DNA from: Haliotis asinina
Lineage: Eukaryota > Mollusca > Gastropoda > Lepetellida > Haliotidae
Assembly: GCF_037392515.1 (NCBI RefSeq)
Contig: NC_090280.1
Span: 28,525,118-28,589,117 of the forward strand
Direction: 5' to 3'
Length of the DNA: 64,000 bases
Position 1 is the stretch's first letter. Every line of letters starts with the position of its first letter. Below the pieces are notes generated by a model that was given only the letters and a program-made list of their open reading frames with translations, did no database searches and was not told where the DNA came from. Shown piece by piece: positions 10,717-24,192 of this stretch. The position numbers and the translations under genes are program-made.

Positions 10717-11360
10717 GTTGTTTAAAGCTATATTAGCTAACAACTGAAAACTTGTTCCTAATGGTACAACGGGATAACCTGAACTGTTGCAGAAAACTAT
10801 TACAGGTGTATATGCATCATTGTCATGATATCGCCTGTGTTTATATATTTTAACTCTACGTGGCAACATGAATGTTGCTTGATATTTGCAAAGGAGCAAT
10901 TTGGCAGGAAATCAAATCGCATTCTAAGTGTCTCGGACTTCCAATTAGCATTGATAAGTGCCAACTCTAAGATTACAGCTTCTTCGTATCAGAAATTAAG
11001 CTTTATCTCATGCAGGTATTTCGACCATAAAATTGTCATCTGATAACACAAATGGCAGAAATATACCAAAGTATGATTTTGCATCAAGATAACTGAATGA
11101 CTTTTCACCGTGAGTGATGTTAAACCTTAATGCAACAGACAATGCTCGTTCGTTTAGAATAATTGTCAGACGGCTATTGTTTTGCTTCGCCTGTGTTTTT
11201 CGTAAGGATATTAGCACCTCTGAACATTGATACTGACCACAAAAGGATCTTTTTTCGAACTCATTCAGTAAAAACAGATCTACTCATCGTACAGCAAGTA
11301 AATCAAATTCGTATTGTTTCTGTTAAAAGCTGCATTCAGACATCCATGATGCAATCCTGT

Positions 11361-13222
11361 TATTTTCAGAGACACTGAAACAAATTGCTGATGATACTAT
11401 TCCAAAGTCCGCTGTAAACCCACACGTTCGTAAGCCATGGTTTGATAACGAATGTAAACAGGCCAGAAATAGTAGGAAGAAAGCAGAAAAATATTTTCGC
11501 CGACATCCCACAGTGTATAATTTAGATAAAGTAAAAAGTTTTACATGTCACAGTCTTGGAGAAAATATGTTTCCAAGATAAATTCACGTACACCTCTTTC
11601 AAAGGTGTGGAATATGATACAAAGAATAAAGGGCAAAGGTTCCAAGTCTACTGTTAACCATCTAAAAGATGGGGATAATTTATTAACTAATAAATCCGAC
11701 ATTCCCAATAAAATTGGTGGAACTCTCGCCAAACACTCATCTTCATCAAAATATGTCCCTGAGTTTCAAACGTTTCAGAAACAACAGGAGAAAAAAAGAT
11801 TAAATTTTATCTCAGACAACGGTGAAGATTATAATGAATTATTTTCACTACATGAACTACATACCGCCCTTGAGAAAGCTCATGATATCCACTATCAGCT
11901 CCTGACGCATTTGCCCGAATCGTGTCTTCCTGGCGAAATGTCATGATTGTAGTCCCCATTCCAAAACCTGGTCGGAATCATACCGATCCGTATAATTATA
12001 GACCAATCTCTTTAACGAGTTGTGTCTGTAAAACCATGGAACGAATGGTAAATAACAGGTTAGTATGGTATCTTGAAACCAATAATCTTATAACAAATAT
12101 TCAATGCGGTTTCAGGAAAAACCATAGTACCATTGATGATTTGGTACGTTTAGAAACCTTCGTCCAAAATGCTATAATCAACAAACAACATGCTGTATCA
12201 ATGTCCTTTCATCTCGAGAAAGCATACGATATAACCTAAAAGCATGGAATTTTAAAGGAATTACATGACTTCGGTTTGAGGGGTCGTTTACCTCTTTTCA
12301 TATCACAGTTGTTAAAGGACAGGCAATTTCAAGTCCGAGTAGGTTCAACCCTGTCTGACCATTATAATCATGATCAGGGTGTCCCACAAGGCAGTATTTT
12401 GTCTGTAACACTTTTCAGTTGAGAGAAGGTTCATCAGATAAACAGTTTATACAAGGTTTTAAATGATTCAATCGATGGATCCCTTTTTGTGGATGATTTT
12501 TTTATATTTCTTGTCAAGGGACAAATATGAATACTATTGAAAGGCTACTACAGGTATGTGTAAACAAAATAAATAAATGGTGTCTTGGAAATGGATTTAA
12601 ATTTTCTAAACGAAAAACTAGTTGCTTACACTTCTGTCGTAAATATAAACCCCATAAAGAGCCAGAATTATTTCTAAGTGCCACCCCTATCACAGTTGTC
12701 AAAGACGCTGAGTTCTTGGGACTTATTTTCCATTCACATTTGACCTTTTTGCCGCATATGAAATCCCTAAAAGCCAAATGCTTGAAGGCACACGATTTAT
12801 TAACGGTTGTTTCTAATTCAAAATGGGTAGGGGATCAGACTACCCTTCTTCACTTACATAGATCACTCGTGCGATCCAAACCTGATTATAGTTCCATCGT
12901 ATATGGTGGAGCCTGTCACAGCAACCGTAACATACTTGATTCTGTCCATCACCAAGGCCTAAGACTTTGACTCGGTTCTTTTAGAACCTCTTCTAATGAC
13001 AGTCTATACGTCGAAGCTGATGAGCCTTCCCTCAACCAACGCCGTATAAAACTATCTCTACAATACATTACAAAGTTAGCTTCTAATAAGTCTAATCCTG
13101 CATTTATTTGTGTCTTTAATCCTCTTTATGACGATTTGTATAACAAAAAGCCTTCCCTTGTTCCGCCTCTTTGGCTCAGAATTACGCCATTTCTTACTGC
13201 TTCTAGCATTGAACTGTTATAG
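11361..13222 (+). mobile_element. N2: I/Nimb-like LINE fragment, truncated at both ends
   Basis: Plus-strand ORF2 fragment with frame changes. It starts in the endonuclease-RT linker (VRKPWFDNECKQARNSRKKA-like), continues through SWRKYVSKINSRTPLSKVWN, the RT block VVPIPKPGRNHTDPYNYRPI, CGFRKNHSTIDDLVRLETF and an FVDD box near 12490, and ends in the thumb region (WVGDQTTLLHLHRSLVRSKP, YSSIVYGGAC) at about 13222. No 5' UTR, RNase H or 3' UTR is present. It sits between the PAN exon of gene 1 and the mini-exon of the fourth, partial gene copy. Confidence 0.85.
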
Positions 13223-13524
13223 TAGAGTATTGTATCCTGAGGACCATATATTTCGCAAATAACCATATCCTTGTGTTCATCATGTCGGAGGTCGCTCGCA
13301 TTGACTATATCAAAAGTGATTAACAAGCAAGATAAGACTTTCATCTCCATCATGACTACACCTGAAACATGGGAATATTGCGTACAATTACAATTTTGCT
13401 AGTAAATAAATTCTGCGTGGCTGGTTGTAACTTTGTGAATTTTAAGAGTTTGGGTGACGACGTTCGATTTCCTCAAATCAAATTACTTCCTTTTCACGAA
13501 AGGTTTTCATGGTGCGATAGTTAC

Positions 13525-13605
13525 CTTTCACACATTCAATTTTGCCAGAGTCTCCAGGGACCTCTGGTTTGGGCAAATTTTCAAGTGACAGGAGCCAGAA
13601 CGAAC
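13525..13605 (-). pseudogene. Fourth gene copy: damaged Cys-rich mini-exon
   Basis: An 81-nt version of the 85-nt exon. It reads VRSGSCHLKICPNQRSLET and then loses the frame through a net 4-nt deletion. One Cys is Ser. Both splice signals (TATAG acceptor, GTAACTAT donor) survive. With the broken PAN exon at 17380-17600 it forms a partial unit. No ankyrin exon follows before gene 1 starts. Confidence 0.65.
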
Positions 13606-13689
13606 CTATAACAGAATCTCATTATATGATTATTTTTTATTATCTTGCTATAGGGACATTTATATAGCGCACATATCTATGCCAAAAAG

Positions 13690-13900
13690 TAAGCTACTAA
13701 AAAAACAAAACAAAAACCAAGCAAAAACATAAAAAAAAAAAAAAAGAAAACAAAAAAAAAACAACAACAAAAAACAAAAAAACCCCCAAAAAACCAAAAA
13801 AAACCCCAACAAACAAAAACCCAACAACAACAAAAGCCACCACTCCCCTCCCCCCCAAAAAACCCAAAAAAAATCCAAAAAAACAAAAAAAAAACCATCA
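13690..13900. repeat. A/C low-complexity tract
   Basis: Long A-rich stretch with AACCCC and AACAAC interruptions. The Phe/Gly-rich minus-strand frames here are artefacts of this composition. Confidence 0.9.
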
Positions 13901-14082
13901 TTGGAATCATTGGTGTCTATGTAATCAGTATATCAATGGTGAACGTTGTCTGCAAACGTTTGTTAATGGGAAGAAATTCATGAGTTTCCTGTCGCACGCA
14001 CATTCCATGCATCATGTCCAATAAAGGTCGGGGGTTTCAATGCTCTTGTGACAGTTAACAATCTTAAATTTGGTGTTAAAGT

Positions 14083-14700
14083 CATGCCTAGACTTAGTAG
14101 CCTCAGCGCAACAATGCTATTGGTCATCTGGAGACTGTCAAGTCTCAGTCTGCGGTCGCAAGGCAACTGAATGTGTCACAGAGTACCATAGCACGACTTC
14201 GGCATCGCTATCAGCAGCAAGGGTCAACGCGTGATAGCCCCAGGTCAGGTCGACCCCGTGGCTCAGGACAGGTGTATTTGGTTTCCGACATTTGAGGAAA
14301 AGGTTCACCACAACATCCTCCACAACATCTGTAGTGCCAGAACTTAAAACAATTTCTGATCAGACTGTGAGGAAGCGTGAGACTGGTATTCGTTCCAGAA
14401 GACCTTTGCGAGGACCTGTGCTTATACGTTAACACCGGCAACAACGCAGACAGTGGTGTCGCCAACATCTCCCATGGCCACTGCAAAGGTGGAGAACTGT
14501 TATCCTCAGTGATGAGTCACGTTACATGCTGCGACGTCCCGACGGAAGAGTACGTGTATATCGTAACCAACGCTACGCTGCAAACTGTGTACAGGAAGTG
14601 GACAGATTTGGTGGTGGCAGATCATCATGGAATCTGGTCTAGTCTATGGGCCACCGATGTCAAGCAACCATTGATGCTAATGGTGGCCACACAAGATACT
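14083..14700 (+). mobile_element. Tc1-like transposon relic
   Basis: Plus-strand transposase remains in several frames. Near the start is a helix-turn-helix region (SAVARQLNVSQSTIARLRHR, YQQQGSTRDSPRSGRPR). Further on is VILSDESRYMLRRPDGRVRV, which holds the first catalytic Asp (SDES), then DRFGGG. The block carrying the second Asp and the Glu is missing or scrambled. No terminal repeats were identified. It belongs to a different subfamily from the intact element at 33717. Confidence 0.7.
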
Positions 14701-14819
14701 GGCTGCTCTGCGACCTTGACCTTGGAACACTTGTCATTTGTTATGTACATTTTCTTGCAGCATTAGACCGTTAATGTTCATTCAGGTTTTCTTCATGTTT
14801 GCACTGTATTATTGAGCCT

Positions 14820-15680
14820 TAAGTGTGTGAACAATTTTTAGCTATGCGTTACTTTTTTTAGTAGTATACATGATGATACTATCCATCTGTTTAATTCTCT
14901 AGCGAATATTTGTACATGTTCTTGAGAGATGTTTGCAATATCATTCGGCTGATACGGAGGATAATAACAATTAATTGTGCCACTGTGCCACTGCTGCTGA
15001 TCTTGGCATTTGGTTTTGGGCAATGTGCACACTGTTTCCAACTTTTAACATTTATTCATATTTACGCTGTTTGGTGGACTTTCCTCTGTGTGTCATTTCA
15101 GTTAGGACCCATGAAATTCAACAGATGCCAGACAGTTGGTTTGTCCGGTTGAAAGCTGACTGACGCCGTATGATAGATACCCTGTGTCTGTAACTGAGCA
15201 GTCAAATGGTATGTGAACTATTTCCGGTCACTTCTGTCAGTTGTTACTCGCAGCTGACCAGGAGAACCGTCCCATCGTTGACGTCAAAAGCAGTGCTGAA
15301 TCTCCTTAATTTACTGGGATCGTTTTTTCTTACACACCCGTGTGTGAGAAATCCATGTAAGATAACTGGTATCACACATATGTGTGAGATCGATTTCTAA
15401 TCCCGTGACTGGATACTCCATGGTGATGACCTAAGGTCGAGTTATGACGGACTACTTTCCTGATAAAAATTCATTGATAAGTTTCTCGTGCTTCAACCCA
15501 ATGCAGACCTGTTACTCGTGTCCAATACTTTAAAAATCTGTATAGCCGTCGCCTACCTTAATTGTGTGATTGCATTGTAAAAATGTACCAGTATTTACGA
15601 AATAAAACGAACTTAGTTCAGATAGTAACATGTATGTATATAATCTATTTTGTTTTCCTTTGTCGCCTGTTACCGTAGCT
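14820..15680. other. No feature recognised
   Basis: AT-rich sequence between the Tc1 relic and the Crypton-like relic. It contains a short imperfect repeat around CACACCCGTGTGTGAGA and CACACATATGTGTGAGA (15335-15395). No gene supported. Confidence 0.4.
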
Positions 15681-15689
15681 ACTGCAGAT

Positions 15690-16800
15690 TATGCATAATC
15701 ATGACTTCAGAATGGCTTCAACAATGAGTAACATCTGTGTAAACGATTGCGTGAAGATCGATGGGAAAGACAAAGGCTGTGTTGTCTCCATTGTGGCTCC
15801 TCTTGGAACGTACGAAATGTACAACAGGAGAGAAGCAATAGGTTTCAAGGTATCTTCTTGCGAAAATACCTGACACGGTAACGTCAGTGCCAGTATCTGG
15901 GGAGATCGATTTACCTACTGACTTAATTGATGAGCTGATGAAGGATGATTTTTTCACAGATGAACCTGGTGCTTGTAACGATACGGATCGACCCCCAAAA
16001 GCTGAACAGGTATATGATCATTCGCAAATTGACAAATTCGTTCATGACAATCAGAACAGAAACACACAACGTACAACATGAGGCGGTTGCAAGGGTTCAC
16101 GACTGCAAATGGCGACACGCGTCCTATCGAGTCCATTCAACCAACAGAACTTTGTGACATTTTGTGTACATTTTTTACTTCCCTCAGAAAGGAAGATGGT
16201 AGCAATTATGAACCACCAACAGTCCAGCTTTGACATGTACCATAAGTCAAAACACTACTGTTCAACATTCATCAATGATCGTGAATTCGAAAAGTTGAAC
16301 ACTGTCATCAAAACTAAACAAAAAGTTCTAAAAAGTGAGGGAATGGGTAACCTACCTCGCCCTACTGAATCGCTCACTGACGATGACATCAACAAGCTGT
16401 ATGAAACAAAACAACTTGGTCCTCACTCCTCCATTTTGAACACCATGTGGTGCAACAACACCACTCATTTGGAATCCGTAGTGTCAAACCACACAGTGAC
16501 ATGAGAGGAGGTGATGTTGCACCTAAAACTGACTCCGACGGTAGAGAATATCTTGAATTCACAGAGAGGCAGTCGAAAACATGCCAGGGGGATAATCCTT
16601 TAGGGATCCGTAAAATTCAGCCCAAATCATGGGCAACTAATGGAATGGTGAGCGTTGTCCAGTATCCATGTACAAGCTGTACTCGAGCCTCCCTCCCGCA
16701 GGGTACTCCGGTCCAGATACTCCATTCATCATTGTTGAAATGTAATTTCACTCGAGAGAGAACCACTTACAGTTGAAAAGTCATGGTCTTTAAGTGTTTA
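15690..16800 (+). pseudogene. Crypton-type tyrosine recombinase (DUF3504) relic
   Basis: Pieces in three plus-strand frames match the Crypton-derived protein type found in metazoan ZMYM/QRICH-like proteins: GDTRPIESIQPTELCDILCT with FFTSLRKEDGSNYEPPTVQ, then INDREFEKLNTVIKTKQKVL and LTDDDINKLYETKQLGPHSS, then NTMWCNNTTHFGIR and DSDGREYLEFTERQSKTCQG. The Arg of FGIR sits where the first catalytic Arg of the recombinase is expected. At least three frame changes separate the blocks and the C-terminal Tyr region is absent. It could be a decayed Crypton or a decayed host gene derived from one. Family known from general knowledge, not from a search. Confidence 0.65.
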
Positions 16801-17033
16801 ATAAAAATTGTTTGATGTTGTCGTGTCTGCATAATCGCTGTTGCCTTAAAATGCACAAGTATGACTGAGACTCTCTTGTGGAGGGTTACAAATGTATGTG
16901 GAGTTAGTAGTCTGCCCAGTGACGTCACTCTTCGAATTACGTTGCGTTATGTATCAATGCGCCACTACAGTCAGAGAAAGGGCAAAATATACATGAGTTG
17001 ATGTAGTAAGATTTTAGGTGTGTAAGAAACAGA

Positions 17034-17163
17034 TTACACTACTCGTGTCTGTCAGATACCATTTATCTTACATCTCGTTGTTTCAAAACGTATCTAACGT
17101 GCGAAGCAACGTTTGTAAACAACGAGTTGTAAGATAAATGGTGCCTGACAGACACTCGTTTAG
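17034..17163. mobile_element. Foldback MITE
   Basis: Two arms of about 50 nt, 17039-17089 and 17111-17162, are near-perfect inverses (CTCGTGTCTGTCAG, CCATTTATCTTACA, CTCGTTGTTT) around a 20-nt loop. Ends and target duplication are unclear (TTACACTA versus TTTAGTAA). Non-coding. Confidence 0.6.
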
Positions 17164-17379
17164 TAATTTCTATATATACTACACCTTCAACACTTCAGTT
17201 TTGCAAGGTCATTAAGCTTACAATTACATGTGAAGGACTGTGATAAGTGTGTCGATAAATGGAAGTTATATGACAGAAGGCCTCATGTTTGGAAAATCAC
17301 GTGTAAATTTGATCATACAGATGCATTATGTGGAACGACAACCTTCACCACAAACAGCATTTGCCAGGTTCATTGCTCT

Positions 17380-17600
17380 AAGGAAGTACTGTTACTCTTT
17401 CGCGAACGTATCATGGTCCATTTCTGATAGGTGACAAGTGACGGTTGGAATAGTGTATTCAAGCCTTTTTGTATGCATTTAATTAGGCATAACTTGATGC
17501 CAATGTTTTTGAAGACTACCGAACTATCGGTCGGCGTATCTCGCAGTTAACAAATAGCCACATCTAATGCGAGTACGTTGTTGAGGTTAGGAATACATTC
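17380..17600 (-). pseudogene. Fourth gene copy: broken PAN-like exon
   Basis: Read on the minus strand the DNA matches the PAN exon of genes 1 and 2 (ATCAAGTTATGCCTAAT, ACTTGTCACCTATCAGAAAT, then CTTAGAGCAATGAACCTGGC) but has several small deletions and stops, and the position of the donor reads GCTGTTTG instead of GTAAG. It is a dead exon upstream of the damaged mini-exon at 13525. Confidence 0.7.
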
Positions 17601-19187
17601 CCTGTATTGACAAAAGCCACTTATCCATATTTGTACAGCTATATTTGCAAACAAATGGAAGCAAAAATCTCTGTGTTGTAGTAAAATATGAAATATTGCA
17701 GGTAAATTCAAATTATTTTAACCGCCAGTGTTCTTGTTGTTTTTGTCGTCTTGTTCACAAAGCATTTGCTAACAGCCAAAGACTGTATATCTCTATATAC
17801 AACTATATATTTCACGCGGTAGAAATGGAAATGATGAATTGTCAAAGACAAGAAACAAATATTCAGCCTTTTCAGTGATATCCTTGTTGTTATATTCCTT
17901 AACAGTCTGTGTTACGAGATTGTCTATTATGCATGCAGAAGTTCGAAAGAACGTCAAAGACATTCAAGTGATTTTGTAAAGTGGCAGTTCAATGAATGCA
18001 GATTCTTGTCAGTCGTTCAAATTTAAATTATGTGATCATTACGACGATTTCACCATAAAAGCGCCATATGATAGCCAAAAATAGTAAAGAAACACACTCC
18101 TTCTTAAATGTGTGTGATGTTGAACCTTGATAATATTTTGCCACACTCAAGAATCGATCCCTCGGAATGACAACAGTTCCTTCTGCTACTGATGTGCTTG
18201 TGGAAAGCAGACACATAACTCTGCAAAACACTTAATATATGCATGTGCATGTGTGTACATGTGCATGCTTCTAAATGAATTAGCGATGAATTTAGATGTA
18301 ACCTACATATCTATAATTTGAAAAAAATGAATTGTAAGGTGAAACCAATATAAGCAGATTTTGAAATTACCATCAGTGTAAGGATGTGTGTAGTATTGTT
18401 TAATTGCATCTTTTCTTGATCTATTAGTTTCAGGAAGGTTACGTTTGGGACAACATTTTACAATCTCAACGGCTAATCCAGTGCAAAGGAACATATTCCT
18501 GCCATCAACCGTTATAATCTGAGTGACCACTATAGGAATTGGAAGGTGTAAACATCTGGAAATTCTGACAGTCTCATACCCACATCTTCACTTTGATTTC
18601 TTTGCTGAAGAGATGTCTTATCTATCTCAATATTTCATATTTCACTTGTCATATATAGAATGCTTATATTGTAATATCGATATATGACATCCCTTCATAT
18701 AGTGTGCCAGACAAATATGCCTATTTCTTGAATACATATAGCATGTGTGTCACATACAAACATATGTATCATTGAGGAAACTCAAACTAGACCAAAAGTA
18801 TAATTTCAACTACCAATCTCATCAAAACACACCCTTCAGCTCACAAACACAACGTTAAAACTCAGGGTGCCCATTTGAAAATAGCTTGTGAGATCGTGAA
18901 AATAAAATTTCATCGCCTCACTTTAAAGATGGTGGGCTAACGCTTCCCTTTTCGGCGAAAACCTGGAATAAATGTCAGTAAATAATAACACTCATTTTAA
19001 AGATAATGTTGGAATGGTACAACTGACGCTGCCTTTGGAAGATATTCATGATCATGGAAATGACATTATAGTTCATGACAAGTCGGTGACAAGATGGCCG
19101 CCACCTATCGGTCACGGGGGCAAAGTGATCTGAAAGCTTATGTGTTTTGACACAAATATATGTCCCACCATTGACAGCACGATCGAA
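17600..19187. other. No feature recognised
   Basis: AT-rich. About 18090-18180 weakly resembles 11090-11165, both lying several hundred bases upstream of a PAN exon, so it may be the 5' flank of the duplicated unit. No gene supported. Confidence 0.4.
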
Positions 19188-20590
19188 ATGGCTGTGACAA
19201 ATACTTCTCATACGGACTTCAATTCAAAGGAGTGTCGGGGTGATTTCGCAAAATTACAGTCACTAGAGCAAAACATGGATGTGTTCAAGCAATGTACACC
19301 AGGTACGGCACAATCCTTGTCTGTGCTTGATGTTGAAATTATGGCTGACTGTGTTCCAGAGAACTATTCCTCACTTCCAAGGGCTTCTTTGACACAGAAA
19401 CTCTTATCAGAGATAGACAGAAAAGAAGATTTACTTGAACGTCTGAGACATAACTTGTTTGAAAAAGTCAAGATCAAAAGTACCGATATTCCTGTTGTGG
19501 CATGCTTATAAAAGGAAGTGTAGCAGTTAAGTTAGCAAAGGATTGTGCATGTCTGACATATTTCCTGAAAGGAGAAAGCTACGAAGAAATTAGAGATTTA
19601 ATTTCATGTAAACAAAGGTCTCAACTCAGTAGTTATAGAGCGAGTACATCGCACATGGATGTACATGAACTGCCAAGCTCAAGCCTAGATACTATAGACT
19701 GCGTAACACAGGGCATACCAGCCACAAAATCCTTGTCTGAACTCTCACTATTGTAACGCTCTTTATCAGAGGTCTGTGATAGTATTGCACAACTCAAGCT
19801 ACAGCTCAACAGTAACACTGACGCTATCCGGCAATGCAATAAAGAAATTTCAAGCATCACTGCAAACCAATCATCCCTGGAGTCCAAAGTGTGTAGTCTC
19901 ACCAAGACTGTAGAAATACGTGGTGAAAGTCTGAAACAGTTACAGTGTGACGTCACTAGCATTACGAAAGACTTAGAAGTAAACAAGCTTGGCTTGTCAA
20001 GCGTGCGTGACGAGAAAACTCGAGGAGTAACGGTTCTCAGAGCAGATATATCCTCACTACGGTATCAAGTTAACCAGCTAGATGATGAACACCGATCACT
20101 TGTCAGTAATATCTCATCCACTGAAAAAGGCAGCACTAGCCTAACATTTAAAGTACAGCAGCTTAAGCAATCCACAAACGAACAGTGTGAAAAAATGATA
20201 GATTTATTAAAGAGTACGTTGACAAACTTGATGAACATCATGGGAAAATGTTTGAGGTTCTAGCATCAGATCTGACACAAAAAATCCTATCAATGTCAGA
20301 ATCAATTAATGTGCAACATGATCAGCCTCATTTTTCATTAGTGGGATCGCTGTCGCAGTGAAAAGAGAGCGGATCCGGGAATATCTGTTGGATAGGGGTG
20401 TTCGAGTATCAGTTGTCAGACTGTTCTCCAGCAGGAGGAAAGGTACTGTTTCAGCTATCTTAATGTATCCCTGTATGATGTTAAGAAGCTTGAAGTACAA
20501 CACTTCTGGTCCCGTGGAGTGATGTGTCGACCATGGCTCAGCAGGAATGTGTTCAGGTCGTTGCACACTAAGGTCCAAACTACAAAAACC
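19188..20590 (+). pseudogene. LINE H ORF1: coiled-coil RNA-binding type protein
   Basis: Starts MAVTNTSHTDFNSK at 19188 and continues over two frames and one stop to about 20590. The central part (19757-20263) has heptad-like Leu/Ile/Val spacing (SSLESKVCSLTKTVEIRGES, LRYQVNQLDDEHRSLVSNIS), predicting a long coiled coil. The C-terminal part (IREYLLDRGVRVSVVRLF, SRRKGTVSAIL) resembles the basic nucleic-acid-binding end of CR1/L2-type ORF1 proteins. Such proteins trimerise and coat the LINE RNA. It is broken, and could be mistaken for a host coiled-coil gene if read alone. Confidence 0.55.
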
Positions 20591-21298
20591 CAATGAATTT
20601 GACATCCTTGAATATAGCGACCTAGAATGCAACAGGACTACTCACAAGTATACCATATCTCAGAAAACTTTTGCATGGAAGAAATATTCACATATGTGGA
20701 CTAAGTGAGCATTGGCTCTTTGAAACGGATCTCAGCTTTCTAAATGAGTGAGTGAGTGAGTTAATATTTAAAGTCATATCGGTATTATCTCAGCCATATC
20801 GTGACGAGAACATTCAACAATGAAAAACAGCATATATACATTATAAAAACCCGTCAACGAAGGACAGTAAAACAACTAGAATATCACAATTTCAATTAAA
20901 ACTAGCATGGAAAGTTAAAACTAATAGCACTATTTAGACAATACAATATAAAAACAGACTATAGATCGCCAACAACAGAAGGTAGATCACCACACTAGGA
21001 ACCATGGGGACTTACAGTACTTTTGCTACCTACATGGACCCTAGTTGGATTTACACCATCCCTTCAGCTGCTGGCCATTGTACGAAAAGCTAGCCGAAAA
21101 TTAAAATCACATGAATACTACGATTCAAATCCTGGCAGACTTAAATTTACTGTGAATGTTTGTGGACTTACGTACCCTCTCAGGAGGACAATAATTTTAC
21201 TATACTTCAACCCCCTTTGAGGGTACAGCCACTAACAATTCAAGTTACTAAGCCAAACTACCAATAATTAAAATACATCTATTTACACAACATAATAT

Positions 21299-24192
21299 TC
21301 AAAATTCAACTAAAAAATCAATTTCTTTAAAAAAAACAATAATTAAATGTGGATTAACGCTGGTAAAAAGATCCTTCATTGTTTTAACTGTAAAATACTT
21401 ATCCCTTGTGATGGAGAATTCAACACAGTCAAGCAGAATATGCTTGACCGTGACTCTCTCATTACAAGGGATACAAAACGGAGGATCCTCACCTTTCAAA
21501 AGGTGCACATGAGTGTATCTGGTATGGCCAATACGACATCGTCTTAAAATAACCTCTTCAAATCTGGACTGACAACCCAAGTAGGTGTATCCAATATACG
21601 GTTTTATTTCATGTAATTTATTTATACCTACTTGGGTGTCCCACCTCTTCTGCATCAGATCATGGATGTAAGTTCTTATGCTAGCTTTATAATCAGAGTA
21701 TGGAATAAGAAGTGGTGTCACAGATTTGTTTAGTGCTGCCTTAGCAGCAAGATCGGCCATTGCGTTACCGGAAATGCCTACGTGGCTGGGTAACCAACAG
21801 AAAACGATGTCGTATTGGCCAATGGCATGATTATTATACAATTCAATAATTTCAATTAAAAGTGGATGTTTACAAAAGATATTTTTAATAGCCTGAAGGC
21901 AAGAAAGAGAGTCGGAATAGAGTATATATTGTTTACGTTTGGGGTGTCTTTGAATATATTTAATCGCTGTTTGTATGGCGTTAGATTCTCCTGTAAAAAT
22001 AGAACTATTATCTGGTAATCTAGACGATATTGTTCTGGATTCAATGACAGTGGCACAAGCCACTGCGCCACCGTCCTTGGACCCATCTGTAAATAAGGAT
22101 TTATAATTGCTCTATTTATGTTTTAATTGATTATATTCTTGTTTATACTGTAATACATTCGTTTCTGATTTTTTAAATGTCGTCAATGTTAGGTCAACTT
22201 GTGGCCTAACCAACTGCCAAGGGGGAGAAGAAAGAAGACGAGAAGAAGCTATGTTTTCCAGCTCAATGTCGGCAGCAGAAATAAGTGGTTTTATTCTTAA
22301 ACCAAGAGGCGGAACAAGAGAAGATTTCTTATTGTATAACTGTAGTTGCCGTTTAATGGTATGCATATTTTTCCCACGACAAGAAATATTAAAATCATCC
22401 ACAAATAAGGATCCATCAATTGAATCATTTAAAACTTTTGATAAACTGTTTATCTTTATATTAAAAAGTGTGACTGACAAAATACTGCCTTGTGGAACAT
22501 CCTGATCCTGATTACAATGATCAGACAGGGTAGAACCCACTCGGACTTGAAATTGTCTGTTATTTAAAAATTTACTTATAAATTCAGGCAAACGGCCTCG
22601 CAAACCTAAATCATGTAAATCTCTCAGAATGCCATACTTCCAAGTAGTGTCATATGCTTTTTCAAGATCAAAAAAGATAGACACAGCGTGTTGTTTGTTA
22701 ATGAGTGCGTGCTTAACAAATGATTCCAGTCGCACTAAGTGATCGACAGTTCTTCTGTTTTTACGGAAACCACATTGTATATCTGTGATAAGGTTATTTG
22801 TTTCCAAGTACCAAATAAGTCGATTATTTATCATGCGTTCCATGGTCTTGCAAACACAGCTAGTTAGTGAAATAGGTCGATAATTGGACGGATCCGTATG
22901 ACCACGTCCAGGTTTAGGTATTGGTACTACTATGGCGTCACGCCATGAAGGAGGAAAGTTACCCGATGTCCAAATATCATCAAAAATATTTAGATGAGTT
23001 TCTAGGCAGGATTCTGGTAAAGGCTTCAGGAGTTGATAATGTATGTTATCAGCTCCTGTAGCAGTATCATGAGCTTGATCAAGAGCAGTATGGAGTTCAT
23101 GAATAGAAAATGTTTCATTATAATCTTCCCCATTATAGGAGTTGATACTGCTGTAAATAGTTAGAAGAGGAAGATTGTTTAGCGAGGGTTTCGCCCAGTT
23201 TGTTTGCGATATCTGATTTATCAGTAAGTAACTGATCTCCATGTTTAAGATGATGGACAATAGATTTAGTACCTTTACCTTTAATTTTCTGGACCATGTT
23301 CCATACTTTGGACATGGGTGTCCGAGAATTTATTTTGGATACATAATTTTGCCAAGATTGGCGTTTGTTCTGTTTAAAAGTACGCCTCGCGTTAGCATTT
23401 AGAATTTTAAATTTATTTAAATTATGCACCATAGGATGGCGACGGAAATAATGTTCTGCTTTTTTCCTTGCCTTCCTAGCTTGTTTGCACTCATCGTTGA
23501 ACCATGGTTTTCTTATGTGTGGAACTACAGAGGACTTTAGTATACACTCATCAGCTATGGAATTCAGTTCATCAGAAAAGCATTTAATAGCATCAGGGAC
23601 GTCAATAAAACGCCCAGGTTGAAGTTTTTCAGCACACAGTGTTTCATATAAAGACCAGTTAGCCTTTTTAAAATTTCGCCTTGGAGTTACAGCTTTTAAT
23701 ACAGTAGGAAAATGGTCACTTCCACAGAGGTCATCGTGGGCTGACCATTCGAATTCATTTAGTAGTTCAGAATTTGTCAGTGATAAGTCGAGAGCAGAAT
23801 AGGTCCCTGTCCCAGGGTGTAAATATGTGCTTGAACCATCATTACAAATACATAAATCATTGTCAGAACAAAAATCCTCCAATAACTTAAGTTTAGTGTT
23901 TGTAGTTACACTACCCCAGAGTGGGTAATACAGGGCCCATTATAATACAGGGCTTCGGGAGCTGGTCATATAGAGCTTGAAGATCAGTTTTGGCAAACGT
24001 CGAAGACGGGGAAATATAAAGAGAGCATAGCGTAAACGCTACATGTAAAGTAATTCTCACTGCCACAGCCTGCATATTAGTATTAAGTGAAACAGGGCTT
24101 TGAATAACGTTTTGTCTGACTAGAACGGATGATCCGCCAGTGGCCCTATCACCTGGAGGTGCAAAACAATGCATTGAATTGACGAGGGTCAA
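21299..24192 (-). pseudogene. N3 ORF2: endonuclease, reverse transcriptase, RNase H
   Basis: Endonuclease in two frames (24192-23911 with LYISPSSTF and 23882-23133 with LDLSLTNSEL and GSDHFPTVL). The usual catalytic GDLNGHN stretch is damaged (MGPVLPTLG). RT at 23260-22112 has VVPIPKPGRGHTDPSNYRPI, CGFRKNRRTVDHLVRL, FFDLEKAYDTTWKYG, VPQGSIL and the FVDD catalytic box. Soon after FVDD the thumb is deleted. RNase H at about 22110-21299 keeps the full active set: D in FTDGSKD, E in TGESNA, D in YSDSLS and the SHVGISGNAMADLAAKAAL end. The presence of RNase H places the family in the I-related group. Confidence 0.85.

Noticed and set aside
13660-13910. Phe/Gly-rich minus-strand frames
   Set aside because: Produced by an A/C low-complexity tract.
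20748-20765. GTGAGTGAGTGAG runs as a telomere-like or separate satellite repeat
   Set aside because: They are always the 3' tail of the LINE or SINE and end at target-site duplications.
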